Origin: Iodidimonas muriae
Lineage (GTDB): Bacteria > Pseudomonadota > Alphaproteobacteria > Sphingomonadales > Rhodothalassiaceae
Length of the DNA stretch: 64,000 bases
Direction of reading: 5' to 3'
NCBI RefSeq assembly: GCF_014647255.1
Contig: NZ_BMOV01000013.1
Location: forward strand, 1-64,000
Shown piece by piece: positions 1 to 8,191 of this stretch. The notes beneath the pieces were generated by a model, which worked only from the letters and a program-made list of their open reading frames with translations, made no database searches and was not told the DNA's origin. Made by a program: the position numbers and the translations under genes. Position 1 is the stretch's first letter; each line of letters opens with the position of its first letter.

Positions 1-65
<65 letters not shown>

Positions 66-74
66 ATCAAAGCA

Positions 75-105
75 AAGCCGCTAAGTCAATGACTCAGCGG
101 CTTTT
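75..105 (+). terminator. Rho-independent terminator of the tRNA
   Basis: A 13-base stem (AAGCCGCTAAGTC with GACTCAGCGGCTT, one mismatch) closes on a 4-base CAAT loop and runs into TTTTT, about 10 bases after the tRNA CCA end. Confidence 0.85.
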
Positions 106-227
106 TGCTGTCCAAAACATAAAAGCAAAACTCGGCAATAACCGCCTGAGCCTTTCGTCCTCCCTCGGAAGCATTACGGAAGCACGAGAATCACAAAACA
201 AACGGCTTGACCCAAAGCGTTACCCAT

Positions 228-425
228 TCAGTCGTCTTCAAGCCTGGCATTTAAAAGAGCAACAATCTCGTGGTGACCCATGTATTGGGCTATATCTAAG
301 GCCGTGAAAGTTTCTCCGGAGGCAGGGTTCTGGCAGCACACTGTATGATCTGCTCGGGCGTCGATCAGGGCAATAACCGTATCGGTATGGCCGTTTTGTG
401 CGGCTAGAAGCAGTGGGAATGGCTG
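228..425 (-). pseudogene. Ankyrin-repeat protein gene, C-terminal remnant
   Basis: On the minus strand, in a frame with no start codon, this stretch reads PFPLLLAAQNGHTDTVIALI followed by a spacer and ALDIAQYMGHHEIVALL, then stops at 228. These are two ankyrin repeats: the first carries the LLLAAQNGHTDTV core and the second the ALDIA...GHHEIVALL core. An in-frame TGA lies immediately upstream at 426-428, and no plausible start or RBS is near, so this is a 3' fragment of a lost gene. Assignment rests on the repeat consensus only. Confidence 0.6.
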
Positions 426-513
426 TCAATATTGAAATTCATGCTCTATTTCTGGGCTACCAGAGGATAGAATCTGTGTGGGTACTATCTTTATCCGCAA
501 AAATAAGGACAAT

Positions 514-726
514 ATGGGCAAGCACATTTTGAGAGAAGCCCTTTATCGTCATGTGCAGCGGTCCTTTGCGTGACTGGGCGGATGATCTTTTAGATGAAAA
601 ACACGTGCGTGAGGATGGATTTTTTGATCCTGTTCCTATCTGCAAGTTATGGGGGGGTACTGGTTTGGTAAGCGGAGCTGGCACTATCGGTGTGGTGTGT
701 TTTGATGTTTCAAGTCTGATGGGACG
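514..726 (+). pseudogene. Asparagine synthetase (AsnB-type) C-terminal remnant
   Basis: Three out-of-frame blocks match the end of AsnB-type amidotransferases in the right order. GKHILREALYRHV begins near 517. CSGPLRDWADDLLDE followed by a GFFDPVPI motif begins near 554. A decayed GKRSWHYR block, corresponding to the family's SGRxNWxYxLW tail, lies near 668-700. The usual segment between LYRHVP and WLxGPLRDW is missing and at least two frameshifts separate the blocks. Asparagine synthetase paralogues commonly sit in polysaccharide biosynthesis clusters, which suits the glycosyltransferase genes just downstream. The gene is clearly non-functional. Confidence 0.62.
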
Positions 727-837
727 GATAGAAAAGCATATAAATGTCCTTAATATTTTGGTGTAGGGGGTAAGTATATCTCATCATGGTAATTTGTTTT
801 GCGCATAAAAGTGGCGGGTCATTTGTAAGTATAAGCT

Positions 838-1983
838 ATGAATAAAAAGAAGGTTTTATTAATAGTAGATAATCGGGTTGAATACCTGTTGTCTCATAGA
901 TATTCACTTATTAGTGAAGCAAGGAGGCTGGGTTATGAGGTTCATGCAACAACCTTAACTGACGGTAATGTTGATAAATTAATAGATAATGGGATTTTAT
1001 TTCATCCAATATCAAAGAAAAGGAGGACGGGATCCGTTATCGATGAATTTGTGTTATTGTTAAATTTATTTAAAATTTTTAGAACGGTAAAGCCAACTTT
1101 AATTCACAATATTACAATTAGATCAATATTGTATGGCGGATTTTTATCATGTTTTCGAAGAAAATGTTCTATTGTGAATAGTTTTACCGGACTTGGCTAT
1201 ATTTTTACTGACGATAAATTTATAGTTAATTTGTTGCGCAGGATCGTGGGTGTATTTCTGAAATATACATTAATTATTAATGGTGCGGGAAATATTTTCC
1301 AAAATAGGGATGATTACAATCTTTTTGTGGGCAATGGGTGGGTTGCTTCAAACAAAAATATTATTATTCGCGGGTCTGGGGTTAATTTAAATAAATTTAA
1401 TTGTATAAATAAGAAATTCAATGAGGTCGTAATTCTATATCCTGCACGCCTTATTGAGCATAAAGGGATCTATGAATTTATTGAAGCAGCAAGAATAGTT
1501 CACAATGATTTCCCGGACGTAAAATTTATGGTTGCTGGTGATATCGATACAGACAACCCAACCGCAATCGATAGTAAAATTTTGAATGAGTGGAGGAAGC
1601 TCGAGTTTATTGATTTTCTTGGTCATCGCGATGATATGCCATCGATCTTTAATAATGCTAGTATAGTTTGTTTGCCAACTTATCGAGAGGGAATGCCTAA
1701 GTCGCTTATTGAGGCTGCAGCAAGTGGTTGTGCTTTGATTTCGACAGATGTTCCTGGTTGTCGGGAAATTGTAGAGGATGGGGTCAATGGCTTTCTGGTG
1801 CCGCCACGAGACCCTATAGCATTGGCAGAGGCGATGTGTAAATTGATCACAGATAAGAAACGATGTAAGGAGATGGGTATGATGGCGAGAAAGACGGCAG
1901 AAAAGGAATATTCTGTTGAAAATATTGTGTCGTTAACTTTGTCTTTTTATGAAGAAGTTCTGAATTCGTCTTCCACAAAATAA
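838..1983 (+). CDS. Glycosyltransferase family 4 protein
   Basis: A 381-residue protein with the two-domain GT-B layout of GT4 enzymes, which move a sugar from a nucleotide-sugar to a lipid-linked or glycan acceptor at the inner membrane. The C-terminal half carries the recognisable parts: VVILYPARLIEHKGI near residue 200, a FLGHRDD turn near 262 and the donor-binding E-x7-E motif EGMPKSLIEAAASG near 283. The N-terminal half is hydrophobic and binds the acceptor. The gene is distinctly AT-rich, rich in AAT, TTT and ATA codons, and has no strong Shine-Dalgarno, unlike most of the window, which suggests transfer. It is followed after 17 bases by the epimerase. The sugar and acceptor cannot be read from sequence. 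Confidence 0.88.
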   Translation: MNKKKVLLIVDNRVEYLLSHRYSLISEARRLGYEVHATTLTDGNVDKLIDNGILFHPISKKRRTGSVIDEFVLLLNLFKIFRTVKPTLIHNITIRSILYGGFLSCFRRKCSIVNSFTGLGYIFTDDKFIVNLLRRIVGVFLKYTLIINGAGNIFQNRDDYNLFVGNGWVASNKNIIIRGSGVNLNKFNCINKKFNEVVILYPARLIEHKGIYEFIEAARIVHNDFPDVKFMVAGDIDTDNPTAIDSKILNEWRKLEFIDFLGHRDDMPSIFNNASIVCLPTYREGMPKSLIEAAASGCALISTDVPGCREIVEDGVNGFLVPPRDPIALAEAMCKLITDKKRCKEMGMMARKTAEKEYSVENIVSLTLSFYEEVLNSSSTK

Positions 1984-2000
1984 TTCATCAGAGTGTTAAT

Positions 2001-3002
2001 ATGGCGCGTATACTTATAACAGGTGTTTCTGGTTATATTGGATATTTATTGTCTGAAAGACTGAAGGCGGAGGGGCATTATCTTATTGGTATTGATCGTC
2101 GCCCATACCCCGGAGGGGGGGTGGATGAGTTTATTTGCTCGGATTTGGTGGATAGCAGCGAATATGAAGCTGTGTTAGCCAAGGTGGAATGTATCCATCA
2201 CCTTGCGGCTGCAAAAGGTGATTGGGGTATATCTGAGGAAGAGTATTGCCATGATAATGTGGAAGCGACGCGGGCATTACTTTCTGCTGCTCATGCGGCA
2301 GGCGTAAGGAAGTGGATTTTCTATAGTACAGTATCTGTTCTGGGGCCCAGTGATACGCCATTGTCGGAGGATGCACCACGTAACCCGGTAAATCCTTATG
2401 GTGCGTCGAAGGCTGTTTGCGAGGATATTTTTGAAGATTATGTAGCGAAAACGCCTGATGCGCATGTTGTAATCATTCGCCCTTCAGTGGTTTTCGGGCC
2501 GGAAAATCCATGGAACACGAATATTTTCCGCCTTGTTGATGCAATCTATAAACGACGCTTTTTGATGATAGGCCAAGGTAGTGAAATTAAAACGACGTCC
2601 TATATATCTAATCTTATCGATGCTCATATGTTCTTAATGGAGCAGCGGGCTTCTGATCACGGATATGGAGTGGAAATTTATCAGTATGTAGATGATCCTG
2701 GTATGACTACGATGGAAATCGTAAATCTTATCAGGGTCCGTTTAGAGCGTGGTGTTAATAAATTTCGACTTCCACTATCAATTGCTGCGCCGATTTCCCT
2801 TGTGGGGGATGCTCTTGCAGCAGTAACAGGTGTAGACCTGCCTATAACGAGTGCCCGTGTTCGTAAGTTTTGTACTGCGACGAATTTTAGTGGTAGTAAA
2901 ATACGCCAGTTGGGGTTTAAGCAAAAAATAAGCAATGAGCAGGCTATAATAAGTACAGTTGACTGGTATCTGACAAAATATCTGCAGCGGAATGTAAAAT
3001 GA
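2001..3002 (+). CDS. NAD(P)-dependent epimerase/dehydratase (extended SDR)
   Basis: A 333-residue extended short-chain dehydrogenase. The N terminus has the Rossmann motif GVSGYIG (GxxGxxG) near residue 7 and an acidic Asp near 31 typical of NAD binding. The catalytic YGASK (YxxxK) lies near residue 132 after a Ser/Thr-rich strand (FYSTVS), and RPSVVFGP near 160 is the usual substrate-loop start. Such enzymes epimerise, dehydrate or reduce nucleotide sugars. The position between a glycosyltransferase and a phosphodiesterase-fold protein points to surface-glycan synthesis. The stop overlaps the next start (ATGA), so the two are translationally coupled. The exact nucleotide sugar is unknown. 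Confidence 0.87.
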   Translation: MARILITGVSGYIGYLLSERLKAEGHYLIGIDRRPYPGGGVDEFICSDLVDSSEYEAVLAKVECIHHLAAAKGDWGISEEEYCHDNVEATRALLSAAHAAGVRKWIFYSTVSVLGPSDTPLSEDAPRNPVNPYGASKAVCEDIFEDYVAKTPDAHVVIIRPSVVFGPENPWNTNIFRLVDAIYKRRFLMIGQGSEIKTTSYISNLIDAHMFLMEQRASDHGYGVEIYQYVDDPGMTTMEIVNLIRVRLERGVNKFRLPLSIAAPISLVGDALAAVTGVDLPITSARVRKFCTATNFSGSKIRQLGFKQKISNEQAIISTVDWYLTKYLQRNVK

Positions 3003-4327
3003 CGAAGCTCCTTTTTGTTGAAATTAACGAAGTAAATTTCGATGATATGCGAGCTTATGGGGTGCAGGGGTATTTGCCTGAACTTATGGGCCTGATGGAT
3101 CGACATGGCGTTGCAAAAACGACTTCCGAGCAGGATTATGAAGAACTGGAGCCTTGGATACAATGGGTTACGGCGCATACCGGATTGGCTTTAGCTGAAC
3201 ATAATGTGTTTAGGCTAGGGGATATCGTAAAGCATGACATTCCACAGATTTGGGAACATCTTGAGGAGCAGGGGCTGAAAGTTGGCGCGATCAGTCCGAT
3301 GAACGCGAAAAATCGTACAGGTAATGCTGCCTTTTTTGTCCCGGACCCCTGGACGCCAACGTCTTTAACTGCAAGCCCTCTGCTGGAGAATCTTTATTTC
3401 GCGGTAGCGCAGGCTGTTAATGACAATGCGCAGGATCGTCTGGCCTTGCGTTCCAAATTCGCCCTTTTGGCGGGTGCCGGCACTTATGCGCGGGCAGTAA
3501 ATTACGGCCAATATCTTGCTCTGGCGCGAGGGGCGAAGAAGGGGCCCTGGTCAAAAGCCATGTTCCTCGATTTGTTGCTGAGCGATATCCTTATTAAGGA
3601 AACGAGGCGGACGGCGCCGGATTTTGCATCCCTGTTTTTAAACGCAGGAGCCCATATCCAGCATCACTATATGTTCAATTCCGCTGTTTATAAGGGTGAA
3701 CAGACAAACCCGGAGTGGGTTATCGGGCCTCATCAGGATCCAATGTTGGATGTTTACCGCCTGTATGACAGGATTGTTGGTCAGATCAGACAAGCCTTTC
3801 CAAAAACGCGTTTGATGCTGGCGACTGGGCTGCATCAGGATCCACATCCTGAAACCACCTTTTATTGGCGACTGAAAGATCATGCTGCTTATCTTACAAA
3901 GATTGGTGTGCCGTTTGCATGTGCGAAGCCGCGCATGTCCCGTGACTTTTTCATTGAATGTATATCGGAAGAACAGGCGGCGGAGGCAGAGCGTATTTTG
4001 TCATCAGTAAAAGCTTCCGACGGCACAAAGCTGTTCGATGTGGATAACCGAGGGCGGGATCTGTTCGTCATGCTGGTCTGGTCGCACGATATAGAAGCGG
4101 ATTTCTCATATACTGTAGGGAAACGCGCGTTTATTGGGTTGCGCGACGATGTGGCATTTGTAGCCATAAAGAATGGCCAGCATAACGGGATCGGCTATTT
4201 CCTTGATACGGGGCTGTCCGCCGATGCGATGCATGGTACGTTCCCCTTGGCTGAAATTCCTGTGAAAATCTGTGATGCATTGGGCGTTTCATGGAGGGAG
4301 ACGGCGCGGTCCCAAGCAATTGCCTGA
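2999..4327 (+). CDS. Alkaline-phosphatase-superfamily (type I phosphodiesterase-like) protein
   Basis: A 442-residue protein that starts LLFVEINEVNFDDM and has a metal-site-like layout of the alkaline phosphatase/phosphodiesterase fold. An acidic strand lies at the N terminus, NAGAHIQHHYMFNS near residue 215 supplies His residues, and TGLHQDPHPE and GQHNGIGYF supply the C-terminal His/Asp ligands. No signal peptide is visible, so it is probably cytoplasmic. It overlaps the epimerase by 4 bases (ATGA). Homologues in glycan clusters could cleave or transfer phospho-substituents, but this is inference. Base composition is intermediate between the AT-rich glycosyltransferase and the GC-rich genes further on. 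Confidence 0.62.
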   Translation: MTKLLFVEINEVNFDDMRAYGVQGYLPELMGLMDRHGVAKTTSEQDYEELEPWIQWVTAHTGLALAEHNVFRLGDIVKHDIPQIWEHLEEQGLKVGAISPMNAKNRTGNAAFFVPDPWTPTSLTASPLLENLYFAVAQAVNDNAQDRLALRSKFALLAGAGTYARAVNYGQYLALARGAKKGPWSKAMFLDLLLSDILIKETRRTAPDFASLFLNAGAHIQHHYMFNSAVYKGEQTNPEWVIGPHQDPMLDVYRLYDRIVGQIRQAFPKTRLMLATGLHQDPHPETTFYWRLKDHAAYLTKIGVPFACAKPRMSRDFFIECISEEQAAEAERILSSVKASDGTKLFDVDNRGRDLFVMLVWSHDIEADFSYTVGKRAFIGLRDDVAFVAIKNGQHNGIGYFLDTGLSADAMHGTFPLAEIPVKICDALGVSWRETARSQAIA

Positions 4328-4579
4328 CTGTAGTATCATTCAAGATATATGAAACTTTCGCGCGGTGATTTGAAAATGGCCAACTGCGTAATCTCGTAGA
4401 AAAGTAATCCGTGGGCCCGTTTTCTTTAATAGCCAGATAACTGACAAAGCCGCTTTCTTGCCCTTGCGAAGGGGCGGGGCTTATGGAATGATCGGCTGAA
4501 GCCAAGGCATAAAGCCGTAAAAACATAACTGTGGGCTGTGTTGGATTGGGCGCAGCTTTGTTTTATTGGGGATAGTTTG
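4328..4579. other. Intergenic stretch before the insertion sequence
   Basis: About 250 bases after the phosphodiesterase-like gene. I see no coding region with family similarity and no strong terminator. A GGGGA Shine-Dalgarno-like element at about 4569 serves the truncated start at 4580. Confidence 0.4.
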
Positions 4580-4642
4580 ATGGAAAAATCGGCTCAGGAA
4601 CAGCATGATACGCAGGTTTTCCCGGTGGCCTGCCCCCATTAA
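4580..4642 (+). pseudogene. 5' stub of a gene cut by the insertion sequence
   Basis: An ATG with a GGGGA Shine-Dalgarno begins a frame MEKSAQEQHDTQVFPVA that runs directly into the left end of the insertion sequence and stops 12 bases inside it. Too little remains to identify the family. The matching 3' part is not on the other side of the element, which carries a different truncated frame. Confidence 0.4.
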
Positions 4643-4653
4643 GTGGTCCATTT
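4631..4653 (+). repeat. IS left terminal inverted repeat
   Basis: Begins TGCCCCCATTAAGTGGTCC. It pairs imperfectly with the complement of 5882-5904, with mismatches at positions 8-10, 17 and 20. Confidence 0.8.
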
Positions 4654-4654
4654 G

Positions 4655-5527
4655 TTAAGTTAGGACTTGGCCACTATTGCCATCCAGTTGCAGCGGCTGG
4701 AGCGTAGCGTAAGCCATAGCAACTGGATGGGGCAAGATTGTTTCCGGTGCCGGTGGTTTATATCCCAACGAGCTGTGCGGTCTGATAGTGTTGTAATGCC
4801 GCCGCCAGCGCTCGACCAAGATCGTTGCCTCCTTCATGCTGTAAAATATTTCCGTATTTAAAAGCTCGTCCCTGAGCTTGCTGTTAAAGCTTTCATTGTA
4901 GCCATTCTCCCACGGGCTTCCCGGCTCGATATAAAGCGTCTTCGCGCCAACCCGGCCCAGCCAGTCCCTGACGGCATGGGCCGTAAACTCCGCACCGTTA
5001 TCGGAGCGGATATGATCCGGCACACCGCGCTGCGTAAACAACCCGGTGAGCGTATGAAGTACATCATCCGATTTGAGCGTCCGGGCCGTCGTAATTGCCT
5101 GACACTCGCGCGTGTATTCATCGATCACGGTCAGCATACGGAACGCTCTGCCATCATGCGTGCGGGCCATAACAAAGTCATATGCCCAGACATGATTGCG
5201 CCAGCTTGGGCGTAGCCTGATGCAGGAGCCGTCATTCAGCCATAACCGGCCGCGCTTCGGTTGTTTTTTCGGCACTTTCAGCCCCTCCCGCCGCCAGATA
5301 CGCTCCACGCGCTTGTGGTTCACATACCAGCCCTCCATGCGCAAAAGAGCTGTAATGCGGCGATACCCGTAACGCCCGTATTCGCTGGCCAGCCGGATGA
5401 TGGGTGCTGTCAGAGCAGCCTCCTCCGGTCTGGCAGCAGGTGCTTTGCGCTGGGTGGAACGGTGCTGACCAAGAACACGGCAGGCGCGGCGCAACGATAC
5501 GCTCAGCTTGCCAATAACGTGATCCAC
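4655..5527 (-). CDS. IS3-family transposase OrfB (DDE integrase domain)
   Basis: About 290 residues. An N-terminal HTH_21-like region ([13 protein letters not shown]) precedes an rve integrase core. The catalytic acidic residues are visible: Asp in VWAYDFV near residue 116, Asp in IRSDNGAEF near 177 and Glu in [15 protein letters not shown] near 212. The C-terminal [11 protein letters not shown] is the classic IS3 end. OrfB has no good start of its own. In the family it is made as an OrfAB fusion by -1 ribosomal frameshifting from the upstream OrfA, which ends just 24 bases before this frame's first ATG. All key residues are present, so the element may still be active. Confidence 0.9.
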   Translation of the reverse strand: MDHVIGKLSVSLRRACRVLGQHRSTQRKAPAARPEEAALTAPIIRLASEYGRYGYRRITALLRMEGWYVNHKRVERIWRREGLKVPKKQPKRGRLWLNDGSCIRLRPSWRNHVWAYDFVMARTHDGRAFRMLTVIDEYTRECQAITTARTLKSDDVLHTLTGLFTQRGVPDHIRSDNGAEFTAHAVRDWLGRVGAKTLYIEPGSPWENGYNESFNSKLRDELLNTEIFYSMKEATILVERWRRHYNTIRPHSSLGYKPPAPETILPHPVAMAYATLQPLQLDGNSGQVLT

Positions 5528-5550
5528 GCACCGCCTGCGGCGACCGGGGC

Positions 5551-5832
5551 TTAGAAGTTTCCCTCGGCGGCTTCTTTGAGAATGAGCTTGTCCAGCGTCA
5601 GCTCTGCAACGGCTTTCTTCAGCCGCACGTTCTCACGCTCCAGCTCCTTGAGTTTGCGGGCCTGGCTTGTTTGCATCCCGCCATACTGGTTACGCCAGCG
5701 ATAATAGGTTTGCTCGGCCACGCCAAGCTGGCGCGCGGCCTCACCAACCGTGCGACCCTGACTCAACAAGACCTCGGCCTCACGAAGTTTCGAAATAATC
5801 TGTTCTGGTGTGTAACGTCTTTGACGACCCAT
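5551..5832 (-). CDS. IS3-family transposase OrfA (HTH protein)
   Basis: A 93-residue protein with an N-terminal helix-turn-helix of the HTH_8/transposase_8 type ([17 protein letters not shown], then [19 protein letters not shown]) and a C-terminal leucine-rich coiled coil ([18 protein letters not shown]). The HTH binds the terminal repeats, and the coiled coil supports dimerisation and carries the frameshift into OrfB. The start at 5832 has a GGAGAAA Shine-Dalgarno upstream. Confidence 0.9.
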   Translation of the reverse strand: MGRQRRYTPEQIISKLREAEVLLSQGRTVGEAARQLGVAEQTYYRWRNQYGGMQTSQARKLKELERENVRLKKAVAELTLDKLILKEAAEGNF

Positions 5833-5881
5833 GTGATTTCTCCTTATTCACGGTCATGAATAAGCCAAAATCCTCTCTGAA

Positions 5882-5904
5882 AACGGGCCACTTTTCGGGG
5901 GGCA
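5882..5904 (-). repeat. IS right terminal inverted repeat
   Basis: On the minus strand it begins TGCCCCCCGAAAAGTGGCCC, mirroring the left end. Confidence 0.8.
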
Positions 5905-6387
5905 GACCAGTCGAAAATACTGATTATTTGGCTTCAGGCTATGTCACTTGAACGACCTGGAGCAATGTTGCCTGGTGGTGATTACCGTCATTTTCAGCGC
6001 TTTATTCTAGCTGAACTGCCAACATATTTGCAGGGTATCGCCCCTTCCGTAGATCGGACTTATGGAGCGGGCATTAATCTTCAATTGATGTATGGTGAAA
6101 ACTTCCGGTTTTCGAGTGAGCCTGAGCCAGGGCTGGAATTGGTTGATATAGTAACAAATGCGCTACGACGCGGCCTTGTTGGCAATTTAGGAGAAGAGGG
6201 TTGGCCTCCGTTGCGTGGACTTATGATTCACCGTAGTGACGTATATGTAAACCCAGTTGGGCTCTTTCAAGGCGCTGACAGGAAGGTTGCAACAGCGCTC
6301 CTTCCTGCAATGAATAAGTTTCGTGAGGGTGGCCGCATCATGGCCACCTCTAGTCTTCAATGGCCGGAATCTAATCACAAGGCCTAG
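5905..6387 (+). pseudogene. 3' fragment of a gene truncated by the IS (possible DUF3800 family)
   Basis: The frame is open from the very edge of the insertion sequence. The first internal ATG (5941) has no convincing Shine-Dalgarno, so this is best read as a 5'-truncated gene of about 160 remaining residues. The segment PEPGLELVDIVTNALRRGL near the C terminus, followed by GWPPLRGLMIHR, resembles the terminal L-x-ADL-type motif of DUF3800 proteins, an RNase-H-like family often found on mobile elements. The family call is from memory of the motif only. Confidence 0.4.
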
Positions 6388-6396
6388 CTCTTTGGT

Positions 6397-6681
6397 TTAA
6401 AAAATCTTGCTGTTCATCTTCTCAATCACATCGCGGGTATGGCCTTCGGATAGATGAGAGTAGCGTTTCACCATCTGCAATGTTTTGTGGCCAAGGACTT
6501 CGGCAATTTCAAGCTGGCTGGCTCCGTTTATGGAGAGGTGGCTGGCGGAACCGTGGCGCAGGTCATGGAAGCGAAAATCCACTATACCAGCCTTATCAAG
6601 GGCATTTTCCCAGGCTTTGCCAATATCAATAGGCTGTTTCCCATCGGTACGCGGGAAAATGAAGTCTGAGTCAGTTCCTCC
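6397..6681 (-). pseudogene. Tyrosine recombinase (phage-type integrase), C-terminal remnant
   Basis: The frame is open from 6681 to 6397 but has no start. An in-frame TGA lies at 6682-6684. It contains the catalytic-domain end of a tyrosine recombinase: FIFPRTDGKQPIDIGKAWENA upstream, then the HDLRHGSASHL box (His-x-x-Arg-His), GHKTLQMVKRYSHLS with the second catalytic His and the nucleophile Tyr. The N-terminal arm-binding and core-binding domains and the first catalytic Arg are gone. It marks an old integrated element in the tRNA-linked segment. Confidence 0.82.
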
Positions 6682-6691
6682 TCATTTGTGG

Positions 6692-7999
6692 TTAGGCTTT
6701 AAGGCACAATGCCAGAAATTTAGCCAAACTATCCCAGATAGCGCGGAGGTGTTCTGGCGAAGGCGCAAAATCAGGTGAATGCACATAGCGGTGCAGAGTA
6801 TCGATCGATATTATCTTTTCCGCCTGCTGCATTTTTTTCAATTCAGACAAATATTTCTTGTCGATCTGGCCTCGTTTGCAAAGGTCATCGGCGACCTTGA
6901 TTAACTTATTGGCGAGCTTGTCGTTGTCGTAAACATTTTTCAATGTCGTGCGGGCCAGATAATTCTCGATCGACAATTCCAACAACACCCGAAAAAGTGT
7001 CGAGATAGCATTTGGATGAGTTTCCAAAAAAAGCTGATGCTGTAACTCTTCCCAGATATCTCGATGACGCTGTAAGTGCCCTGGCCAAGTAATTCCGTAG
7101 TCGGTATCAGGGATTAGTGTTGTTCGTTTTTTTGGGCGTGGCGCGGAGAAACGCTTGAGTGGTTTTGATGAAGATGACGCTACTGCCTTGACCTCCGGTT
7201 TTTCAATCGCATCTTTTGCTGTTGGTAGAATGCCTTCTTGGTCTAAGCTGTCGAGATAGCGGGTTTTGGCTTCAACATCCCATATATCTTCCAACACCAC
7301 CTTTTTTTCAGCCAAGTCGCGGGCTACCCGCGCCATGGCCCTGAGAGAAGCCTCTTTTTTACGGATGAATTTGAATTCCCCTTGGCTCACACTGATCCCA
7401 AGCCTGTTGCGAAAGGCTTCTGCGGATAAAAGCCTGTTAAGATTTGATCGCGGAATCCTCTGGGCAGGAAGCATCTTTGCTTCTTTTAAATGCGTTTCGA
7501 TTTGATCGGCTATATTAATGCCGGTGCACTTGCCTGTACGGGTGACAAAATGGGATTTCATCCGGTCATCCCACATGCTCTGGCCAACGCCATTTTGGCT
7601 ACCCGTGTGGCGACGAAATAGAATTTCGTCGATACGGTCTCGATCTTGTTCGACTTGGCACGGAATCTTGTTCGGAAGTTCTCCGGACCAAGAGTCTTTC
7701 AGCTTTTGGAAAAAAACTTGCAATTCAGCCGTTGGTGCACGGCGAGGGTTGATGATGAGCTTCAGGCACGTGGTTCGCCTGTTTCCATCATAAACGGTAT
7801 ATTTGTCCCCAGTTGGAAAGACGAGTGGCGGCTCGTAGATGCCCTTACTTTTTACAATATCCTTGGCAAGGTTGCGCATGTGCGTTTCACGATTGTTGAA
7901 CAGCCATGATATCGCGGCGGTCTCGTTCTCCAGCTCGCCATGGCGGTCATTCGCGCGGTTGATCAACAGTTTCTCTATATCTATCAAGTCCTGTAACAT
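6692..7999 (-). CDS. ParB-like N-terminal domain protein with helical C-terminal domain
   Basis: A 435-residue intact protein. Residues 1-110 look like a ParB/sulfiredoxin-type domain: NNRETHMRNLAKDIVKSKG, then PPLVFPTGDKYTVYDGNRRTTCLKLI, where DGNRR is the nucleotide-binding box. A charged linker (residues about 255-300, rich in Ser/Lys/Arg) leads to an all-helical C-terminal domain of about 120 residues ending LHRYVHSPDFAPSPEHLRAIWD. The C-terminal domain resembles helical modules attached to ParB-like or nuclease domains in mobile elements; it could be HEPN-like, but the canonical R-x4-6-H motif is not clearly present. Position directly beside an integrase remnant suggests cargo of a mobile island, possibly defensive. 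It has no ParA partner, so partitioning is unlikely. Confidence 0.55.
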   Translation of the reverse strand: MLQDLIDIEKLLINRANDRHGELENETAAISWLFNNRETHMRNLAKDIVKSKGIYEPPLVFPTGDKYTVYDGNRRTTCLKLIINPRRAPTAELQVFFQKLKDSWSGELPNKIPCQVEQDRDRIDEILFRRHTGSQNGVGQSMWDDRMKSHFVTRTGKCTGINIADQIETHLKEAKMLPAQRIPRSNLNRLLSAEAFRNRLGISVSQGEFKFIRKKEASLRAMARVARDLAEKKVVLEDIWDVEAKTRYLDSLDQEGILPTAKDAIEKPEVKAVASSSSKPLKRFSAPRPKKRTTLIPDTDYGITWPGHLQRHRDIWEELQHQLFLETHPNAISTLFRVLLELSIENYLARTTLKNVYDNDKLANKLIKVADDLCKRGQIDKKYLSELKKMQQAEKIISIDTLHRYVHSPDFAPSPEHLRAIWDSLAKFLALCLKA

Positions 8000-8191
8000 A
8001 CGTATTCCAACATCATTCAGATGGGGTGAGTGCTTGGGATATCCGGTGCCCGACTGCGAAGTGACAACTCTTGAATGGAATTTACCTGAATAGACCTGCT
8101 TATAAAGCCAAAAATTGTATTAGTAAGCTTTGAGCAAGGCTAGGAGGGCTGGAAACGTGAAAAGGGCCTTTTGCCATTAGTGCCAATAGTG

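Larger units (their letters stand above)
4631..5904 (-). mobile_element. IS3-family insertion sequence, complete (1,274 bp)
   Basis: Two overlapping-type reading frames on the minus strand (OrfA HTH protein, OrfB DDE integrase) lie between imperfect terminal inverted repeats that both begin TGCCCCC and share AAGTGG and CC-TTT further in. The size, two-gene layout and OrfB motifs are those of IS3-family elements. The bases flanking the two ends (GCC on the left, GAC on the right) do not form the 3-4 bp target duplication expected of a simple insertion. Confidence 0.9.

Noticed and set aside
89-307. 72-residue frame overlapping the tRNA terminator
   Set aside because: It begins inside the terminator hairpin, has no ribosome site and no recognisable family.
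5527-5551. OrfA-OrfB frame break in the IS as a pseudogene
   Set aside because: IS3-family elements normally express OrfAB by programmed -1 frameshifting, and all catalytic residues are intact.
6692-7999. Plasmid or chromosome partition ParB
   Set aside because: No ParA gene, no central HTH domain of ParB and no parS-like site seen; only the N-terminal domain is ParB-like.
8130-8191. AAAAGGGCCTTTT palindrome as a terminator for the ATPase operon
   Set aside because: The arms are separated by a single base, so no stable hairpin loop can form.
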